This document shows positions 27,985-36,295 of a stretch of DNA of 64,000 nt, piece by piece. A program made the translations under genes and the position numbers. The DNA comes from Bacillus sp. CGMCC 1.16541. GTDB taxonomy: Bacteria; Bacillota; Bacilli; Bacillales; Bacillaceae_H. The notes under the pieces were generated by a model. The model was not told the origin of the DNA. It did no database searches and was given only the letters and a program-made list of their open reading frames with translations. The stretch spans positions 26,143 to 90,142 of the forward strand of contig NZ_QFRU01000020.1 in the NCBI RefSeq assembly GCF_003184905.1. The letters run 5' to 3'. Numbering within the stretch: position 1 is the stretch's first letter; each line of letters begins with the position of its first letter.

Positions 27985-28022
27985 AAAAAACAAGAGCTGA
28001 CGACACGTCAGCTCTTGTTTTT
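27985..28022. terminator. bidirectional terminator between ytzI and luxS
   Basis: The arms CAAGAGCTGACG and CGTCAGCTCTTG with A and T runs on either side; it touches the luxS stop codon. Confidence 0.9.
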
Positions 28023-28495
28023 TATCCAAATACTTTCTCTAAATCTTCCTTGCTTTGCTCTAACCAAAAACGCATAAGACGCTTTGAACCTTCTAAATCG
28101 TGAAGTTTCGCTTGACCACATTGCTTTTCGTTTGCCGCTGGAATCTCAACAATTTCAACAGCATCTTTCATTGTATCTTCTAAAAGATCAATAATTTCAC
28201 GAACAGTTGGTTCACCACTTACTACTAAATAGTACCCTGTTTGACAACCCATTGGTGAAATGTCAATGATGTCAAAATGATCGTACTTCTCTGCGTGAGT
28301 ACGAATATTAAACGCTAATAAGTGTTCAAGTGTGTGAATCGCATCTGGTTTCATTGCTTGTTTATTTGGTTGACAGAAACGAATATCATATTTATTTACA
28401 ACTCCGTCGCTACCTACTTTGTGAACACCACAGTGTCTCACATAAGGTGCTTTTACGGCATTATGATCAAGTTCAAAACTTTCTACTGATGGCAT
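28022..28495 (-). CDS. luxS: S-ribosylhomocysteine lyase
   Basis: A 157-residue enzyme cleaving S-ribosylhomocysteine to homocysteine and the AI-2 precursor, part of methyl-cycle recycling after SAM use. Metal ligands His54 and His58 (HTLEH) and Cys126 are present, with catalytic Cys84 and Glu57. ATG 28495 ([10 protein letters not shown]) has GGAG upstream and gives the exact family length; the GTG at 28504 lies in that ribosome site region. Confidence 0.97.
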   Translation of the reverse strand: MPSVESFELDHNAVKAPYVRHCGVHKVGSDGVVNKYDIRFCQPNKQAMKPDAIHTLEHLLAFNIRTHAEKYDHFDIIDISPMGCQTGYYLVVSGEPTVREIIDLLEDTMKDAVEIVEIPAANEKQCGQAKLHDLEGSKRLMRFWLEQSKEDLEKVFG

Positions 28496-28650
28496 AGTTA
28501 CCACTCCTTTTTTTAGCTCTTATTATATCATACAATTAATTCCGATATATTTCATCAATTTAATCTGTTTTACTTAATTTGGTTGCATTTTGGATACAAA
28601 ATCGTCTATAGTAACCTCAAAGTATATGAAAAAGGATTGTGAATCATAAC

Positions 28651-28884
28651 ATGTTAGCTAAATTCTTTTTAGCCGTTATTCGTTTTTATCAAAAAGCCAT
28701 CTCTCCCCTAAAGCCCCCGACATGTCGCTTCTATCCAACATGTTCTCACTACGGACTTCAAGCGATTAAACGTTTTGGAGCCATTAAAGGTGGTTGGCTC
28801 ACCATTAAACGAATTTTAAAATGCCACCCGTTTCACCCAGGTGGCATCGATGAAGTCCCTGAAAAGAAACCGTCACATCGTTAA
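28651..28884 (+). CDS. ytjA: membrane protein insertion efficiency factor YidD
   Basis: A 77-residue protein with the YidD signature: [20 protein letters not shown], then [20 protein letters not shown]. An amphipathic N-terminal helix and three conserved cysteines are present. YidD assists YidC/Oxa1-dependent membrane insertion. I choose ATG 28651 because homologues begin close to this point; an upstream GTG at 28639 crowds the AAAGGA site. It overlaps no gene and abuts the ytiB stop. Confidence 0.92.
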   Translation: MLAKFFLAVIRFYQKAISPLKPPTCRFYPTCSHYGLQAIKRFGAIKGGWLTIKRILKCHPFHPGGIDEVPEKKPSHR

Positions 28885-29451
28885 TTATTTAGTTTCATAT
28901 CCATCCACAACTAAATCTAATTTTCCTGTGCCTGGGTCAATGACTAAGCCATGTACAGGAATTTCTTTTGCAAATAGCGGATGATTTTTAATTGTCTCCA
29001 CACTATGTGCTACACTTTCTTCCACTGAATTAAAGCCTCTTAACCATTTGTCTAACTCTACACCTGAATATTCAAGTGTATTAAATACATCTTCAGATAT
29101 CCCTTTGTCTTGCATCTTTTCAATAATGGATTCAGGTGTCAGTTTCCCCATTCCACAATCATGATGACCGATAACACACACTTCATCAGCGTTTAGCTCA
29201 TACACAGCTACTAGAATACTGCGCATAATGCTTCCGAACGGATGAGATACTATCGCTCCAGCATTTTTAACGATTTTCACATCTCCATTACGAAGATTCA
29301 TTGCTCTTGGTAATAATTCCACTAACCTTGTGTCCATACAAGATAGAATAACTAACTTCTTATCTGGAAATTTCGTCGTATGATACTTTTCATATTCTTT
29401 TTCATCTACAAATTTTTCATTATACGTTAAGACATCCTTTAGTAAACTCAT
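28885..29451 (-). CDS. ytiB: beta-class carbonic anhydrase YtiB
   Basis: A 188-residue protein with the beta carbonic anhydrase zinc ligands Cys38, His96 and Cys99 (SCMDTR and IGHHDCG) and the Asp40-Arg42 dyad. It interconverts carbon dioxide and bicarbonate. ATG 29451 follows GGGGAGAG; the longer frame to 29499 lacks a ribosome site. Its promoter region is shared with the divergent zinc GTPase gene, so the Zur box at 29626 might influence both. Confidence 0.88.
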   Translation of the reverse strand: MSLLKDVLTYNEKFVDEKEYEKYHTTKFPDKKLVILSCMDTRLVELLPRAMNLRNGDVKIVKNAGAIVSHPFGSIMRSILVAVYELNADEVCVIGHHDCGMGKLTPESIIEKMQDKGISEDVFNTLEYSGVELDKWLRGFNSVEESVAHSVETIKNHPLFAKEIPVHGLVIDPGTGKLDLVVDGYETK

Positions 29452-29625
29452 ACCTCTACTCTCCCCTTCATTGTTGACTATATCATTTATTATAAGCATA
29501 CGAAGCTATAGATAGCTACATTTACTATCTTATCATAGAAACTCATCTTCATTTAATAAAAATGTAGTTCTCTTTTTAAACTTCTCTCTTGTATTATACA
29601 CAATTATTCTGTATGATGTAAAAGT

Positions 29626-29648
29626 TAAATCGTAATAATTCTTATTTA
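29626..29648. promoter_or_regulatory. Zur box upstream of the CobW/YciC GTPase gene
   Basis: A 23-base dyad. The left half TAAATCGTAAT is a perfect match to the Bacillus Zur consensus; the right half ATTCTTATTTA differs at three positions from ATTACGATTTA. It lies 20-42 bases before the ATG. Confidence 0.8.
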
Positions 29649-29667
29649 AACTCAGGAGGAAACATAA

Positions 29668-30855
29668 ATGAAAAAAGTCCCTGTTACTGTATTAAGTGGC
29701 TACTTAGGTTCTGGGAAAACCACTTTACTTAATCATATTTTACAAAACCGTGAAGGCTTAAAGGTCGCTGTTATCGTCAATGATATGAGCGAAGTAAATA
29801 TTGATGCTGACTTAGTCAATCAAGGTGGATTCTCTCGTACAGAAGAAAAGCTAGTTGAAATGCAAAACGGCTGTATTTGCTGTACATTGCGTGATGACCT
29901 AATGAAAGAAGTAGAACGACTGGTGCAAGGAGGAAGTATCGATTACATTGTGATTGAGTCATCTGGAATTAGTGAGCCAGTTCCCGTTGCTCAAACGTTC
30001 ACTTACATCGATGAAGAATTAGGAATTGACTTAACAAAAGTTTGTCAATTAGACACGATGGTAACAGTTGTAGATGGCAACCGCTTTTGGGAAGACTTTT
30101 CATGCGGAGAAAGTTTACTAGATCGCAAAGAAGGTACAGATGAAAATGATACACGCGAAGTAGTCGATTTACTCATTGATCAAGTAGAGTTTGCCAATGT
30201 CATTTTATTAAATAAAGTCGACTTGTTAGAAGAAGAAGACGCTATCGAATTAGAAAACGTATTGCGCAAATTGAATCCTGAAGCAAAAATCATTCAAACT
30301 GTAAACAGTAGAGTAGCTTTATCCGAAGTGTTACATACAAACACATTTGATTTTGATAAAGCTAGTCAAGCAGCTGGTTGGATTAAAGAGTTGAATCAAG
30401 AGCACCACACACCTGAAACAGAAGAATTCGGTATCTCTTCATTTGTTTATCGTAGAAAGCGTCCTTTCCACCCAGAACGTTTCATGAGTTGGTTAGAAGA
30501 CTGGCCAGTAGATGTGGTACGTGCAAAAGGCTTCTTTTGGTTGGCTTCCCGAAACGATTTTTCTGGACTACTATCTCAAGCTGGAACTTCAATTATGATT
30601 CAAGGTGCTGGCGAATGGGTAGCCGCTTACTCAGAAGAAGAAAAGCAACAAACATTAAAAGAAGAGCCTGAATTGCTCCAAAAGTGGGATGAAAAATTTG
30701 GTGACCGTATGAATGAGTTGGTCTTTATTGGTCTAGATATGAATAGAGATGAAGTGGAGAACTCATTGGACACATGTTTGTTAACAGATGAAGAAATGGA
30801 GCAAGATTGGTCAACGTTCCGTGATCCCCTACCTCCGTTCACCGTTGCGTCATAA
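29668..30855 (+). CDS. CobW/COG0523 GTPase, YciC-like zinc metallochaperone
   Basis: A 395-residue G3E GTPase. The P-loop is GYLGSGKT (residues 11-18), the metal-binding CICC is at residues 69-72, the NKVD guanine motif lies near residue 186, and a CobW C-terminal domain follows. A Zur box upstream places it with the zinc-starvation YciC/ZNG group, thought to deliver zinc to client enzymes when the metal is scarce. AGGAGG precedes the ATG. The next gene, a zinc-binding lipoprotein, also has a Zur box, so both should be derepressed together. Confidence 0.88.
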   Translation: MKKVPVTVLSGYLGSGKTTLLNHILQNREGLKVAVIVNDMSEVNIDADLVNQGGFSRTEEKLVEMQNGCICCTLRDDLMKEVERLVQGGSIDYIVIESSGISEPVPVAQTFTYIDEELGIDLTKVCQLDTMVTVVDGNRFWEDFSCGESLLDRKEGTDENDTREVVDLLIDQVEFANVILLNKVDLLEEEDAIELENVLRKLNPEAKIIQTVNSRVALSEVLHTNTFDFDKASQAAGWIKELNQEHHTPETEEFGISSFVYRRKRPFHPERFMSWLEDWPVDVVRAKGFFWLASRNDFSGLLSQAGTSIMIQGAGEWVAAYSEEEKQQTLKEEPELLQKWDEKFGDRMNELVFIGLDMNRDEVENSLDTCLLTDEEMEQDWSTFRDPLPPFTVAS

Positions 30856-30867
30856 TTTTCTTGTTTT

Positions 30868-30890
30868 CAAATCGTAACACTTACGATATA
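30868..30890. promoter_or_regulatory. Zur box upstream of the zinc-binding lipoprotein gene
   Basis: A 23-base dyad with halves AAATCGTAA and TTACGATATA around a central CAC, differing from the Bacillus Zur consensus at about four positions. It is the clearest of the three Zur boxes here and lies between the CobW-type gene and the lipoprotein. Confidence 0.85.
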
Positions 30891-30941
30891 ATGACCTAGG
30901 TCATAAAAATAGAGAACAAAGAAAAAGGAGAGAAAACGTAA

Positions 30942-31913
30942 ATGAAGCTAAAAGCGACATTAATGGCTTTACTCTTAGGAGCAGGAACCGTTCTTTCTGG
31001 ATGCGGATCTGACGCAAAGGAAGAAGCGGGTTCTACTAGCAATGCAGATGAAAAATTAAAAATATATACAACCATTTATCCTCTACAAGACTTCACAGCT
31101 AAAATTGGTGGTGAACATGTAGATGTAGAGAGTGTGTTCCCTCCAGGGGTCGATGCGCACACATTTGAACCTACGTCTAAAACAATGGTAAATCTCGCTC
31201 AAGCAGATGCATTTATTTATTCTGGTATTGGATTAGAAGGATTTGTGGATAGTGCAAAGAAAACATTAGCAAACGAAGACGTTCAACTTGTTGAAGCCGC
31301 TCAAGGGATTGAACTATCCAAAAATGAAGAAAGTCATGACGATCATGCTCACGAAGAAGAAAATCATGATGATCATGGACACAACCATGGTGACGAAGAT
31401 CCACATGTATGGATTGATCCAGTTCTTTCTATTAGTCTAGCTGAAAACATTAAAGATTCACTTATTGAATTAAAGCCTGAGGCAAAAGAAGATTTCGAAA
31501 AAAACTTTGAAACAGTAAAAGCCGATTTAACAGCACTCGATCAAGAATTTAAAGACACAATTGAAAATGCGTCGAAGAAAGAAATTCTTGTGGCACATGC
31601 TGCTTACGGTTACTGGGAAAAACGTTACGGATTGAAACAACTTAGTGTTGCTGGTTTGTCTCCAACAAACGAGCCATCACAAAAACAATTACAAGCAATT
31701 ATCAAAGAAGCAAAAGAGCATAACATTGAACACGTCATCTTTGAACAAAACTTACAGCCTAAAATTGCTGAACTTGTTCAAAAAGAAATTGGCGCAGAAG
31801 CTTTAACTCTTCATAACTTAGAGTCTGCTACAAAAGAAGACGTCGAAAACAATGATGATTATTTCTCAATTATGGAGAAAAACATTAAGACACTGAAAAA
31901 AGCGTTAAACTAA
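30942..31913 (+). CDS. znuA: zinc-binding lipoprotein (ZnuA/AdcA type)
   Basis: A 323-residue cluster A-I solute-binding protein. The signal ends in LSGC (Cys21, lipid anchor). A histidine-acid-rich loop (from about residue 131, HDDHAHEEENHDDHGH) and conserved His in 'GVDAHTFEP', 'DPHVWIDP' and 'VAHAAYGYW' bind zinc. It captures zinc for an ABC importer, but no permease or ATPase gene adjoins it, so these must be elsewhere. The Zur box upstream supports zinc over manganese. The ribosome site is AAAGGAGAG. Confidence 0.9.
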   Translation: MKLKATLMALLLGAGTVLSGCGSDAKEEAGSTSNADEKLKIYTTIYPLQDFTAKIGGEHVDVESVFPPGVDAHTFEPTSKTMVNLAQADAFIYSGIGLEGFVDSAKKTLANEDVQLVEAAQGIELSKNEESHDDHAHEEENHDDHGHNHGDEDPHVWIDPVLSISLAENIKDSLIELKPEAKEDFEKNFETVKADLTALDQEFKDTIENASKKEILVAHAAYGYWEKRYGLKQLSVAGLSPTNEPSQKQLQAIIKEAKEHNIEHVIFEQNLQPKIAELVQKEIGAEALTLHNLESATKEDVENNDDYFSIMEKNIKTLKKALN

Positions 31914-31916
31914 AAA

Positions 31917-31948
31917 ATAAACCAGTCATTCGGCTGGTTTATTTTTGT
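31917..31948. terminator. bidirectional terminator between znuA and rpmE2
   Basis: The arms AAACCAG and CTGGTTT with a nine-base loop, flanked by A and T runs; it overlaps the end of rpmE2. Confidence 0.8.
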
Positions 31949-32190
31949 TTTATGCTGTATTTTTGCATAAAGCGATCTGCACGCCCACCACGATCAGCAA
32001 ATTTCTGTCTACCTGTGTAGAACGGGTGTAAATCAGAACTAACTTCTACTTTAATTAATGGATACGTATGACCATCTTCCCACTCAATTGTCTCATTTAA
32101 CCATTTTTTAGAGCCCGTTAAGAACTTAAATCCACTTTTTGTATTCATAAATAAAACCTTTTTATATTCTGGATATGTATTTGGCTTCAT
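31939..32190 (-). CDS. rpmE2: ribosomal protein L31 type B (zinc-independent)
   Basis: An 83-residue L31B ([20 protein letters not shown] at the start, '[16 protein letters not shown]' in the middle). It lacks the CxxC zinc ribbon of type A L31, so under zinc shortage it can replace the zinc-containing protein and free its metal. In B. subtilis the gene (ytiA) is Zur-controlled; a degenerate Zur box lies upstream here. AAAGGAGAG precedes ATG 32190. Confidence 0.93.
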   Translation of the reverse strand: MKPNTYPEYKKVLFMNTKSGFKFLTGSKKWLNETIEWEDGHTYPLIKVEVSSDLHPFYTGRQKFADRGGRADRFMQKYSIKQK

Positions 32191-32224
32191 ACTATCTCTC
32201 CTTTTATATCTTAATCTCTTCTAT

Positions 32225-32247
32225 CACATCGTGATGATTCTTATTTA
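32225..32247. promoter_or_regulatory. degenerate Zur box upstream of rpmE2
   Basis: Read on the minus strand, TAAATAAGAAT and ATCACGATGTG flank a central C, matching about 17 of 22 consensus positions. It lies 35-57 bases before the rpmE2 start. Confidence 0.6.
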
Positions 32248-32351
32248 TGATTGTTAAACTTGCTAAAATATGATTTCCTATTTATGCATAATTCGTGGTA
32301 AAAAGTGGACAATAATGGGCATCACTACTCTATTTGAAAGGTTGATTTCCA

Positions 32352-33689
32352 ATGGATCATCTCGTCACTGCACGATCGATGTTTGGTATGACAATGGGTG
32401 TTCACATCATCTTTGCCACACTTGGTGTTGGGATTCCCCTCATGATTTTACTGGCTGAATTGATGTATCAAAAAACAAAAGACAAAGATTATGAATTAAT
32501 GGCAAAACGTTGGACAAAAGCACAGGCAATTCTTTTAGGAGTGGCTATTCCTACCGGGACAATTGCTGGTGTTCAATTAGCTTTGCTTTGGCCTGGGTTC
32601 ATGGAAGTTGTTGGGAAAGTAATGTCTCTGCCTTTTCAGATTGAAATCTATGCTTTTTTTATTGAGGCACTTTTTCTCTCGATTTACGTGTATGCAGCCG
32701 ATCGCATTTCACGCAAAATGCGTATTATCAGTTTAGTACTTGTTGCACTTGGGGCAGTTGGTTCCGCTGTATTAATTACAAATGTCCATGCTTTTGAAGG
32801 GACTCCAGCAGGGTTTCGAATTGAAAATGGCGAGATTGTGGATGTAGATCCATGGGCTGCCTTCTTTAATCCAAGCTTTCTTGTAACCGCAGGGCATGTG
32901 GCTGTATCTGCTTACATGACGGGTGCATTTATCATCGCTTCCATCGCAGCTTATAAAATGTTAAAAACACGAAAGAAAGACCCTCGATTATATAAATTTC
33001 ATCACAAGGCATTAATGATGGGATTAGTTGTAGGGGGCATCTTTTCATTCCTTACCGCTTTAAACGGACATGAATCAGCACAACTTCTTCATGAATATCA
33101 GCCAGAAAAGCTTGCTGCTGCAGAAGGATTGTTTGAAACACAAAGTTATGCTCCACTTGCTATCGGAGGATATACCGATCGGGAGACCCAAGAAGTGAAA
33201 TGGGGAATCGAAATTCCTTGGGCTTTAAGTTTTTTAGCCAATGACCGATTCGATACTGTCGTGGTTGGATTAAATGATTTTCCAGAAGACTATTGGCCAC
33301 CTCTCTTCGTGCATACGCTTTTTAATGCTATGGTAGGAATTGGCTCTTTATTGATTCTTTTATCAATTGTTGGAATCATCTGGTATAAGTTTTTGAAGAA
33401 AAAAACGTTTCCAAAACCATTTATGTGGGCGTTTGTTTTAGCTGGCCCTTTATCTATGGCTTCCATTGAGTTTGGATGGATTTTTGCTTGTACAGGAAGA
33501 CAACCTTGGGTGATTTACCGAATCATGCGTACTTCTGAATCGGTAACAACATCTGCTAATTTAGGCTTTCTATTCACATTGTTTCTCATTATTTATGTTG
33601 TATTAATGGCCGCTGTTGCGCTTGTATTGATTTATTACTTTAAGCGCAATCCATTATCAAAAGAAATTGCTGCACATGTTAAGCCATAA
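32352..33689 (+). CDS. ythA: cytochrome bd oxidase subunit I (YthA type)
   Basis: A 445-residue membrane subunit with about nine helices. It shows the bd-family GRQPW signature (about residue 384), the heme-ligand region GVHIIFATLGVG near the N-terminus, and a short Q-loop. The enzyme oxidises quinol, here presumably menaquinol, and reduces oxygen to water. The sequence is of the cyanide-insensitive/YthA branch rather than B. subtilis CydA, based on the short Q-loop and the ytiA neighbour. Subunit II follows after 15 bases. Confidence 0.88.
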   Translation: MDHLVTARSMFGMTMGVHIIFATLGVGIPLMILLAELMYQKTKDKDYELMAKRWTKAQAILLGVAIPTGTIAGVQLALLWPGFMEVVGKVMSLPFQIEIYAFFIEALFLSIYVYAADRISRKMRIISLVLVALGAVGSAVLITNVHAFEGTPAGFRIENGEIVDVDPWAAFFNPSFLVTAGHVAVSAYMTGAFIIASIAAYKMLKTRKKDPRLYKFHHKALMMGLVVGGIFSFLTALNGHESAQLLHEYQPEKLAAAEGLFETQSYAPLAIGGYTDRETQEVKWGIEIPWALSFLANDRFDTVVVGLNDFPEDYWPPLFVHTLFNAMVGIGSLLILLSIVGIIWYKFLKKKTFPKPFMWAFVLAGPLSMASIEFGWIFACTGRQPWVIYRIMRTSESVTTSANLGFLFTLFLIIYVVLMAAVALVLIYYFKRNPLSKEIAAHVKP

Positions 33690-33704
33690 GGACGTGATAC
33701 TACT

Positions 33705-34742
33705 ATGACAGATTCGGTTATTGCTATTACGGTTGTTTGGGGATTTATTTTCATCTATGCATTAATGGGAACGATGGATTTTGGTGCTGGGTTTTGGTCA
33801 ATGATTTACATTAACCGCGAACAAACAAATGCAACAAATATCGCCAACACGTACCTCTCTCCTACATGGGAAGTGACAAACGTATTTATTGTAGCCATTG
33901 TTGTTGCCTTATTTAGCTTTTTCCCTGGTGCGACATTTACATTAGGAACAGTTCTTCTCATTCCAGGAAGCATTATTCTTTTGTTACTAGCATTACGAAG
34001 TGGCTTCCTTGTATTTGCAAACTATACAAAAGGTTATCGTCATCAAAAAGCTTTAACGTATATTTCTGGGATTTCAGGTGTATTAATTCCTGCCTTTCTC
34101 ATTTGTGTACTTCCTGTTAGTCAAGGTGGTTATATTGATACGATTGATGGAAATCAAAAGCTAAATTTAATCAGTGTGTTCACAAGTGTACACGTGTATG
34201 CATTTATTGGATTTGCTGTTAGTTCGTCTCTCTTTTTATCCTCTTTGCTCTTAGCAGATTATTCCAAGTCTTCTGATGAGCTAAGAGCATATGATATCTA
34301 TCGAAGAGATGCTCTCATTACTGGACCCATTTCGTTAATTATGGCTGCATTTATTATGATTACGATGCGTAATGAAGCCAATTGGTTATTTTCCAATATG
34401 ATGGACTTTAAATGGGCTTTATTTGCTTCTGTTGCGATGTTTGTTGTTGCTGGAATTGCGTTAATGATGCCATACAAAGGACAAAAAGGAATGCCTCGCT
34501 TAGCTGTCGTAGCGGTTTTATTGCAATACTTCTTTGCTAGTTATGCATATGGACGGGGACATCTTCCTTACATTGTCTATCCTGAAGTAACTATTGAAAC
34601 AGGGTTTACTCACCCTAATGCTTTTCGTGCATTGTTTATTTCATACATCGTCGGATTTGCCATTTTGTTTCCTGGTTTTTATTACTTCTGGCGATTGTTT
34701 ATGAAACAAAACAAAGAATATGTCAAAAAGAAGCCTTATTAA
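33705..34742 (+). CDS. ythB: cytochrome bd oxidase subunit II (YthB type)
   Basis: A 345-residue protein of about eight membrane helices, opening VWGFIFIYALMGTMDFGAGF and carrying TYLSPTWEVTNVF, typical of CydB-family subunits. It pairs with the YthA-type subunit to hold the quinol oxidase in the membrane. The ATG at 33705 follows GGACGTG. A strong terminator follows, so the two genes form a complete transcript. Confidence 0.88.
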   Translation: MTDSVIAITVVWGFIFIYALMGTMDFGAGFWSMIYINREQTNATNIANTYLSPTWEVTNVFIVAIVVALFSFFPGATFTLGTVLLIPGSIILLLLALRSGFLVFANYTKGYRHQKALTYISGISGVLIPAFLICVLPVSQGGYIDTIDGNQKLNLISVFTSVHVYAFIGFAVSSSLFLSSLLLADYSKSSDELRAYDIYRRDALITGPISLIMAAFIMITMRNEANWLFSNMMDFKWALFASVAMFVVAGIALMMPYKGQKGMPRLAVVAVLLQYFFASYAYGRGHLPYIVYPEVTIETGFTHPNAFRALFISYIVGFAILFPGFYYFWRLFMKQNKEYVKKKPY

Positions 34743-34745
34743 CAA

Positions 34746-34797
34746 AATGAGGGTATTTCAAAAAAGTACGTTATGTTCTTTTTGAAATACCCTTTTT
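34746..34797. terminator. bidirectional terminator after ythB
   Basis: The arms GGGTATTTCAAAAAG and CTTTTTGAAATACCC flanked by A and T tracts, between ythB and the convergent flavodoxin gene. Confidence 0.9.
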
Positions 34798-34798
34798 A

Positions 34799-35251
34799 TT
34801 ATGCATTTACTTTCATATTAGCGATTACACATGCAGCAAAACTCTTACACTTTTCAACATCTTCTCCAAATGGTGCAAGTTCTACTTTTAGGCCCTCCGC
34901 TATCAATTCACCATGTAATTCTTTTACTTTCTCCTCGATCAGATCCACCGCTCCGCAGAAAATATCATAGGCTGTGTCTCCTGACCCAAACACACCCACT
35001 CTTTTACCTTCTAAACTAATTGATTCCAGTTCGTCATAGAGGTCTAGAAATTCATCTGGCAGTTCTCCATCTCCCCACGTGTAAGCACCTAAAAGAATAT
35101 GATTGAATTCTAGTAAGTCACTAACATCCACTTCAAATGCTTCTTTACGAGTGACAGAAATGCTCTCTTTTGTTAATTCTTCTTCTAAAATATCCGCAAT
35201 GGCTTCCGTATTTCCAGACATACTTGCATAAATTAATAATACATCAGACAC
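34799..35251 (-). CDS. flavodoxin
   Basis: A 150-residue FMN protein with the phosphate-binding loop YASMSGNTE (residues 8-16) and the later GAYTWGDGELPDE and 'FGSGDTAYDIFCGAVD' loops that hold the isoalloxazine ring. Flavodoxins replace ferredoxin as low-potential carriers when iron is scarce. The upstream gene has two Fur boxes, so iron control is plausible for both. It starts at GTG 35251 behind AAAGGAGAG. Confidence 0.92.
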   Translation of the reverse strand: MSDVLLIYASMSGNTEAIADILEEELTKESISVTRKEAFEVDVSDLLEFNHILLGAYTWGDGELPDEFLDLYDELESISLEGKRVGVFGSGDTAYDIFCGAVDLIEEKVKELHGELIAEGLKVELAPFGEDVEKCKSFAACVIANMKVNA

Positions 35252-35340
35252 CCTATTCTCTCCTTTACTACTTACATAAACATCGTCAATATATCTTCCT
35301 CATCCTTTAAGCACTCTGCTTTTAAAGAACAACTATAGAG

Positions 35341-35619
35341 CTACGCTTGCTCAATTACTTTACGAATGGCACTCCATGAATGCTTAACAAAATAGATTGG
35401 TTTTTGCTGTTTTTTTGCCTTTTCTTTGATGACTTTCGCCATATTATGATTAATAAAATCGGTAATGACTAAAATGAACCCAATGTGATCTGGTATGTCT
35501 CTCTTTACCATGTTACTCTTACGACCATCTAAATGAATAATTTGTTTGAATCCTTCTCCTTCTAACCGATCCGTTATGTGCTTTAAACGATCGCCACCTA
35601 CTACCATAATTGAAGACAC
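35341..35619 (-). CDS. DUF2325 family protein
   Basis: A 92-residue protein of the DUF2325 family: VVGGDRLKHITDRLEGEGF, then a central HLDGRKSN and a C-terminal 'KPIYFVKHSWSAIRKV'. The fold resembles a Rossmann-like half-domain. The function is unknown. Start codon GTG 35619 follows AGGAGGAG at seven bases. Two Fur-like boxes precede it and the flavodoxin follows 89 bases on, hinting at a role in iron starvation. Confidence 0.8.
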   Translation of the reverse strand: MSSIMVVGGDRLKHITDRLEGEGFKQIIHLDGRKSNMVKRDIPDHIGFILVITDFINHNMAKVIKEKAKKQQKPIYFVKHSWSAIRKVIEQA

Positions 35620-35714
35620 AGTTACTCCTCCTTATGTTTGATGTATGTATTTATGAAACTATATAATGTTCTATTTTAGAGTGTATAATTTATTCTTTCT
35701 ATTTATAACTTAAT

Positions 35715-35759
35715 TGATAATGATTATCTTTGTCAATGATTTATTGATATTAATTCTCA
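35715..35759. promoter_or_regulatory. two Fur boxes upstream of the DUF2325-flavodoxin pair
   Basis: TGATAATGATTATCT (35715-35729) matches the 7-1-7 Fur motif TGATAATnATTATCA at all but the last base. TGATATTAATTCTCA (35745-35759) matches it with two changes. They are 15 bases apart, 96 bases or more before the start. Confidence 0.8.
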
Positions 35760-35767
35760 ATTAAACA

Positions 35768-35823
35768 AAAAGATTGGCCTCGTTGAGCAGAAAATCGCTC
35801 ATATACAAGACCAATCTTTTTTT
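35768..35823 (-). terminator. terminator after the thioesterase gene
   Basis: AAAAGATTGG and CCAATCTTTT pair across a 30-base interval containing a smaller stem (TGAGC/GCTCA); A and T runs flank it. Confidence 0.8.
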
Positions 35824-36280
35824 ATTTCCCTCGTTTTTGACGCCTTTCCATTGCTGATTGATAAAGCTCTTTTTCTTCATCTGTTTCAGGATAAACACTT
35901 GGCACTTCTAACGGTTTACCTTCATTATCCACTGCGACCATTGTCAAAAAACTTGTGGTCGTGAGCGTCTGTTCACCCGTTTTCCAACTTTCACGTTTTA
36001 CACGTACATACACTTCCATTGACGTACGACCTGTAGAAGTCACAAATGCTTCTAGAGTTAACACATCTCCAACTGTTACGGGCGAAAGAAAATTAACAGA
36101 GTCAATCGATGCTGTAACAACAATCGATCGTGAATGTTTCATTGCAGAAATGGCAGCAACTTCATCAATATACGCTAATACTTTCCCACCAAAAATGGAG
36201 CCCATATGATTTGTATCAGGTGGTAAAACAAGCCTTGTTTGAACCACCTTTGATTGCTGCATTGGAATTTTTTGAGTCAT
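35822..36280 (-). CDS. acyl-CoA thioesterase, YkhA/BFIT hotdog type
   Basis: A 152-residue hotdog-fold protein. The segment '[26 protein letters not shown]' is the thioesterase signature of the YkhA/YciA family, with a conserved Asp in the active-site helix. It hydrolyses acyl-CoA thioesters; the preferred chain length is not evident. ATG 36280 follows AGGAAGG. It lies 16 bases after nrdB on the same strand, probably by chance of position rather than shared function. Confidence 0.85.
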   Translation of the reverse strand: MTQKIPMQQSKVVQTRLVLPPDTNHMGSIFGGKVLAYIDEVAAISAMKHSRSIVVTASIDSVNFLSPVTVGDVLTLEAFVTSTGRTSMEVYVRVKRESWKTGEQTLTTTSFLTMVAVDNEGKPLEVPSVYPETDEEKELYQSAMERRQKRGK

Positions 36281-36295
36281 CACATGTATTCCTTC

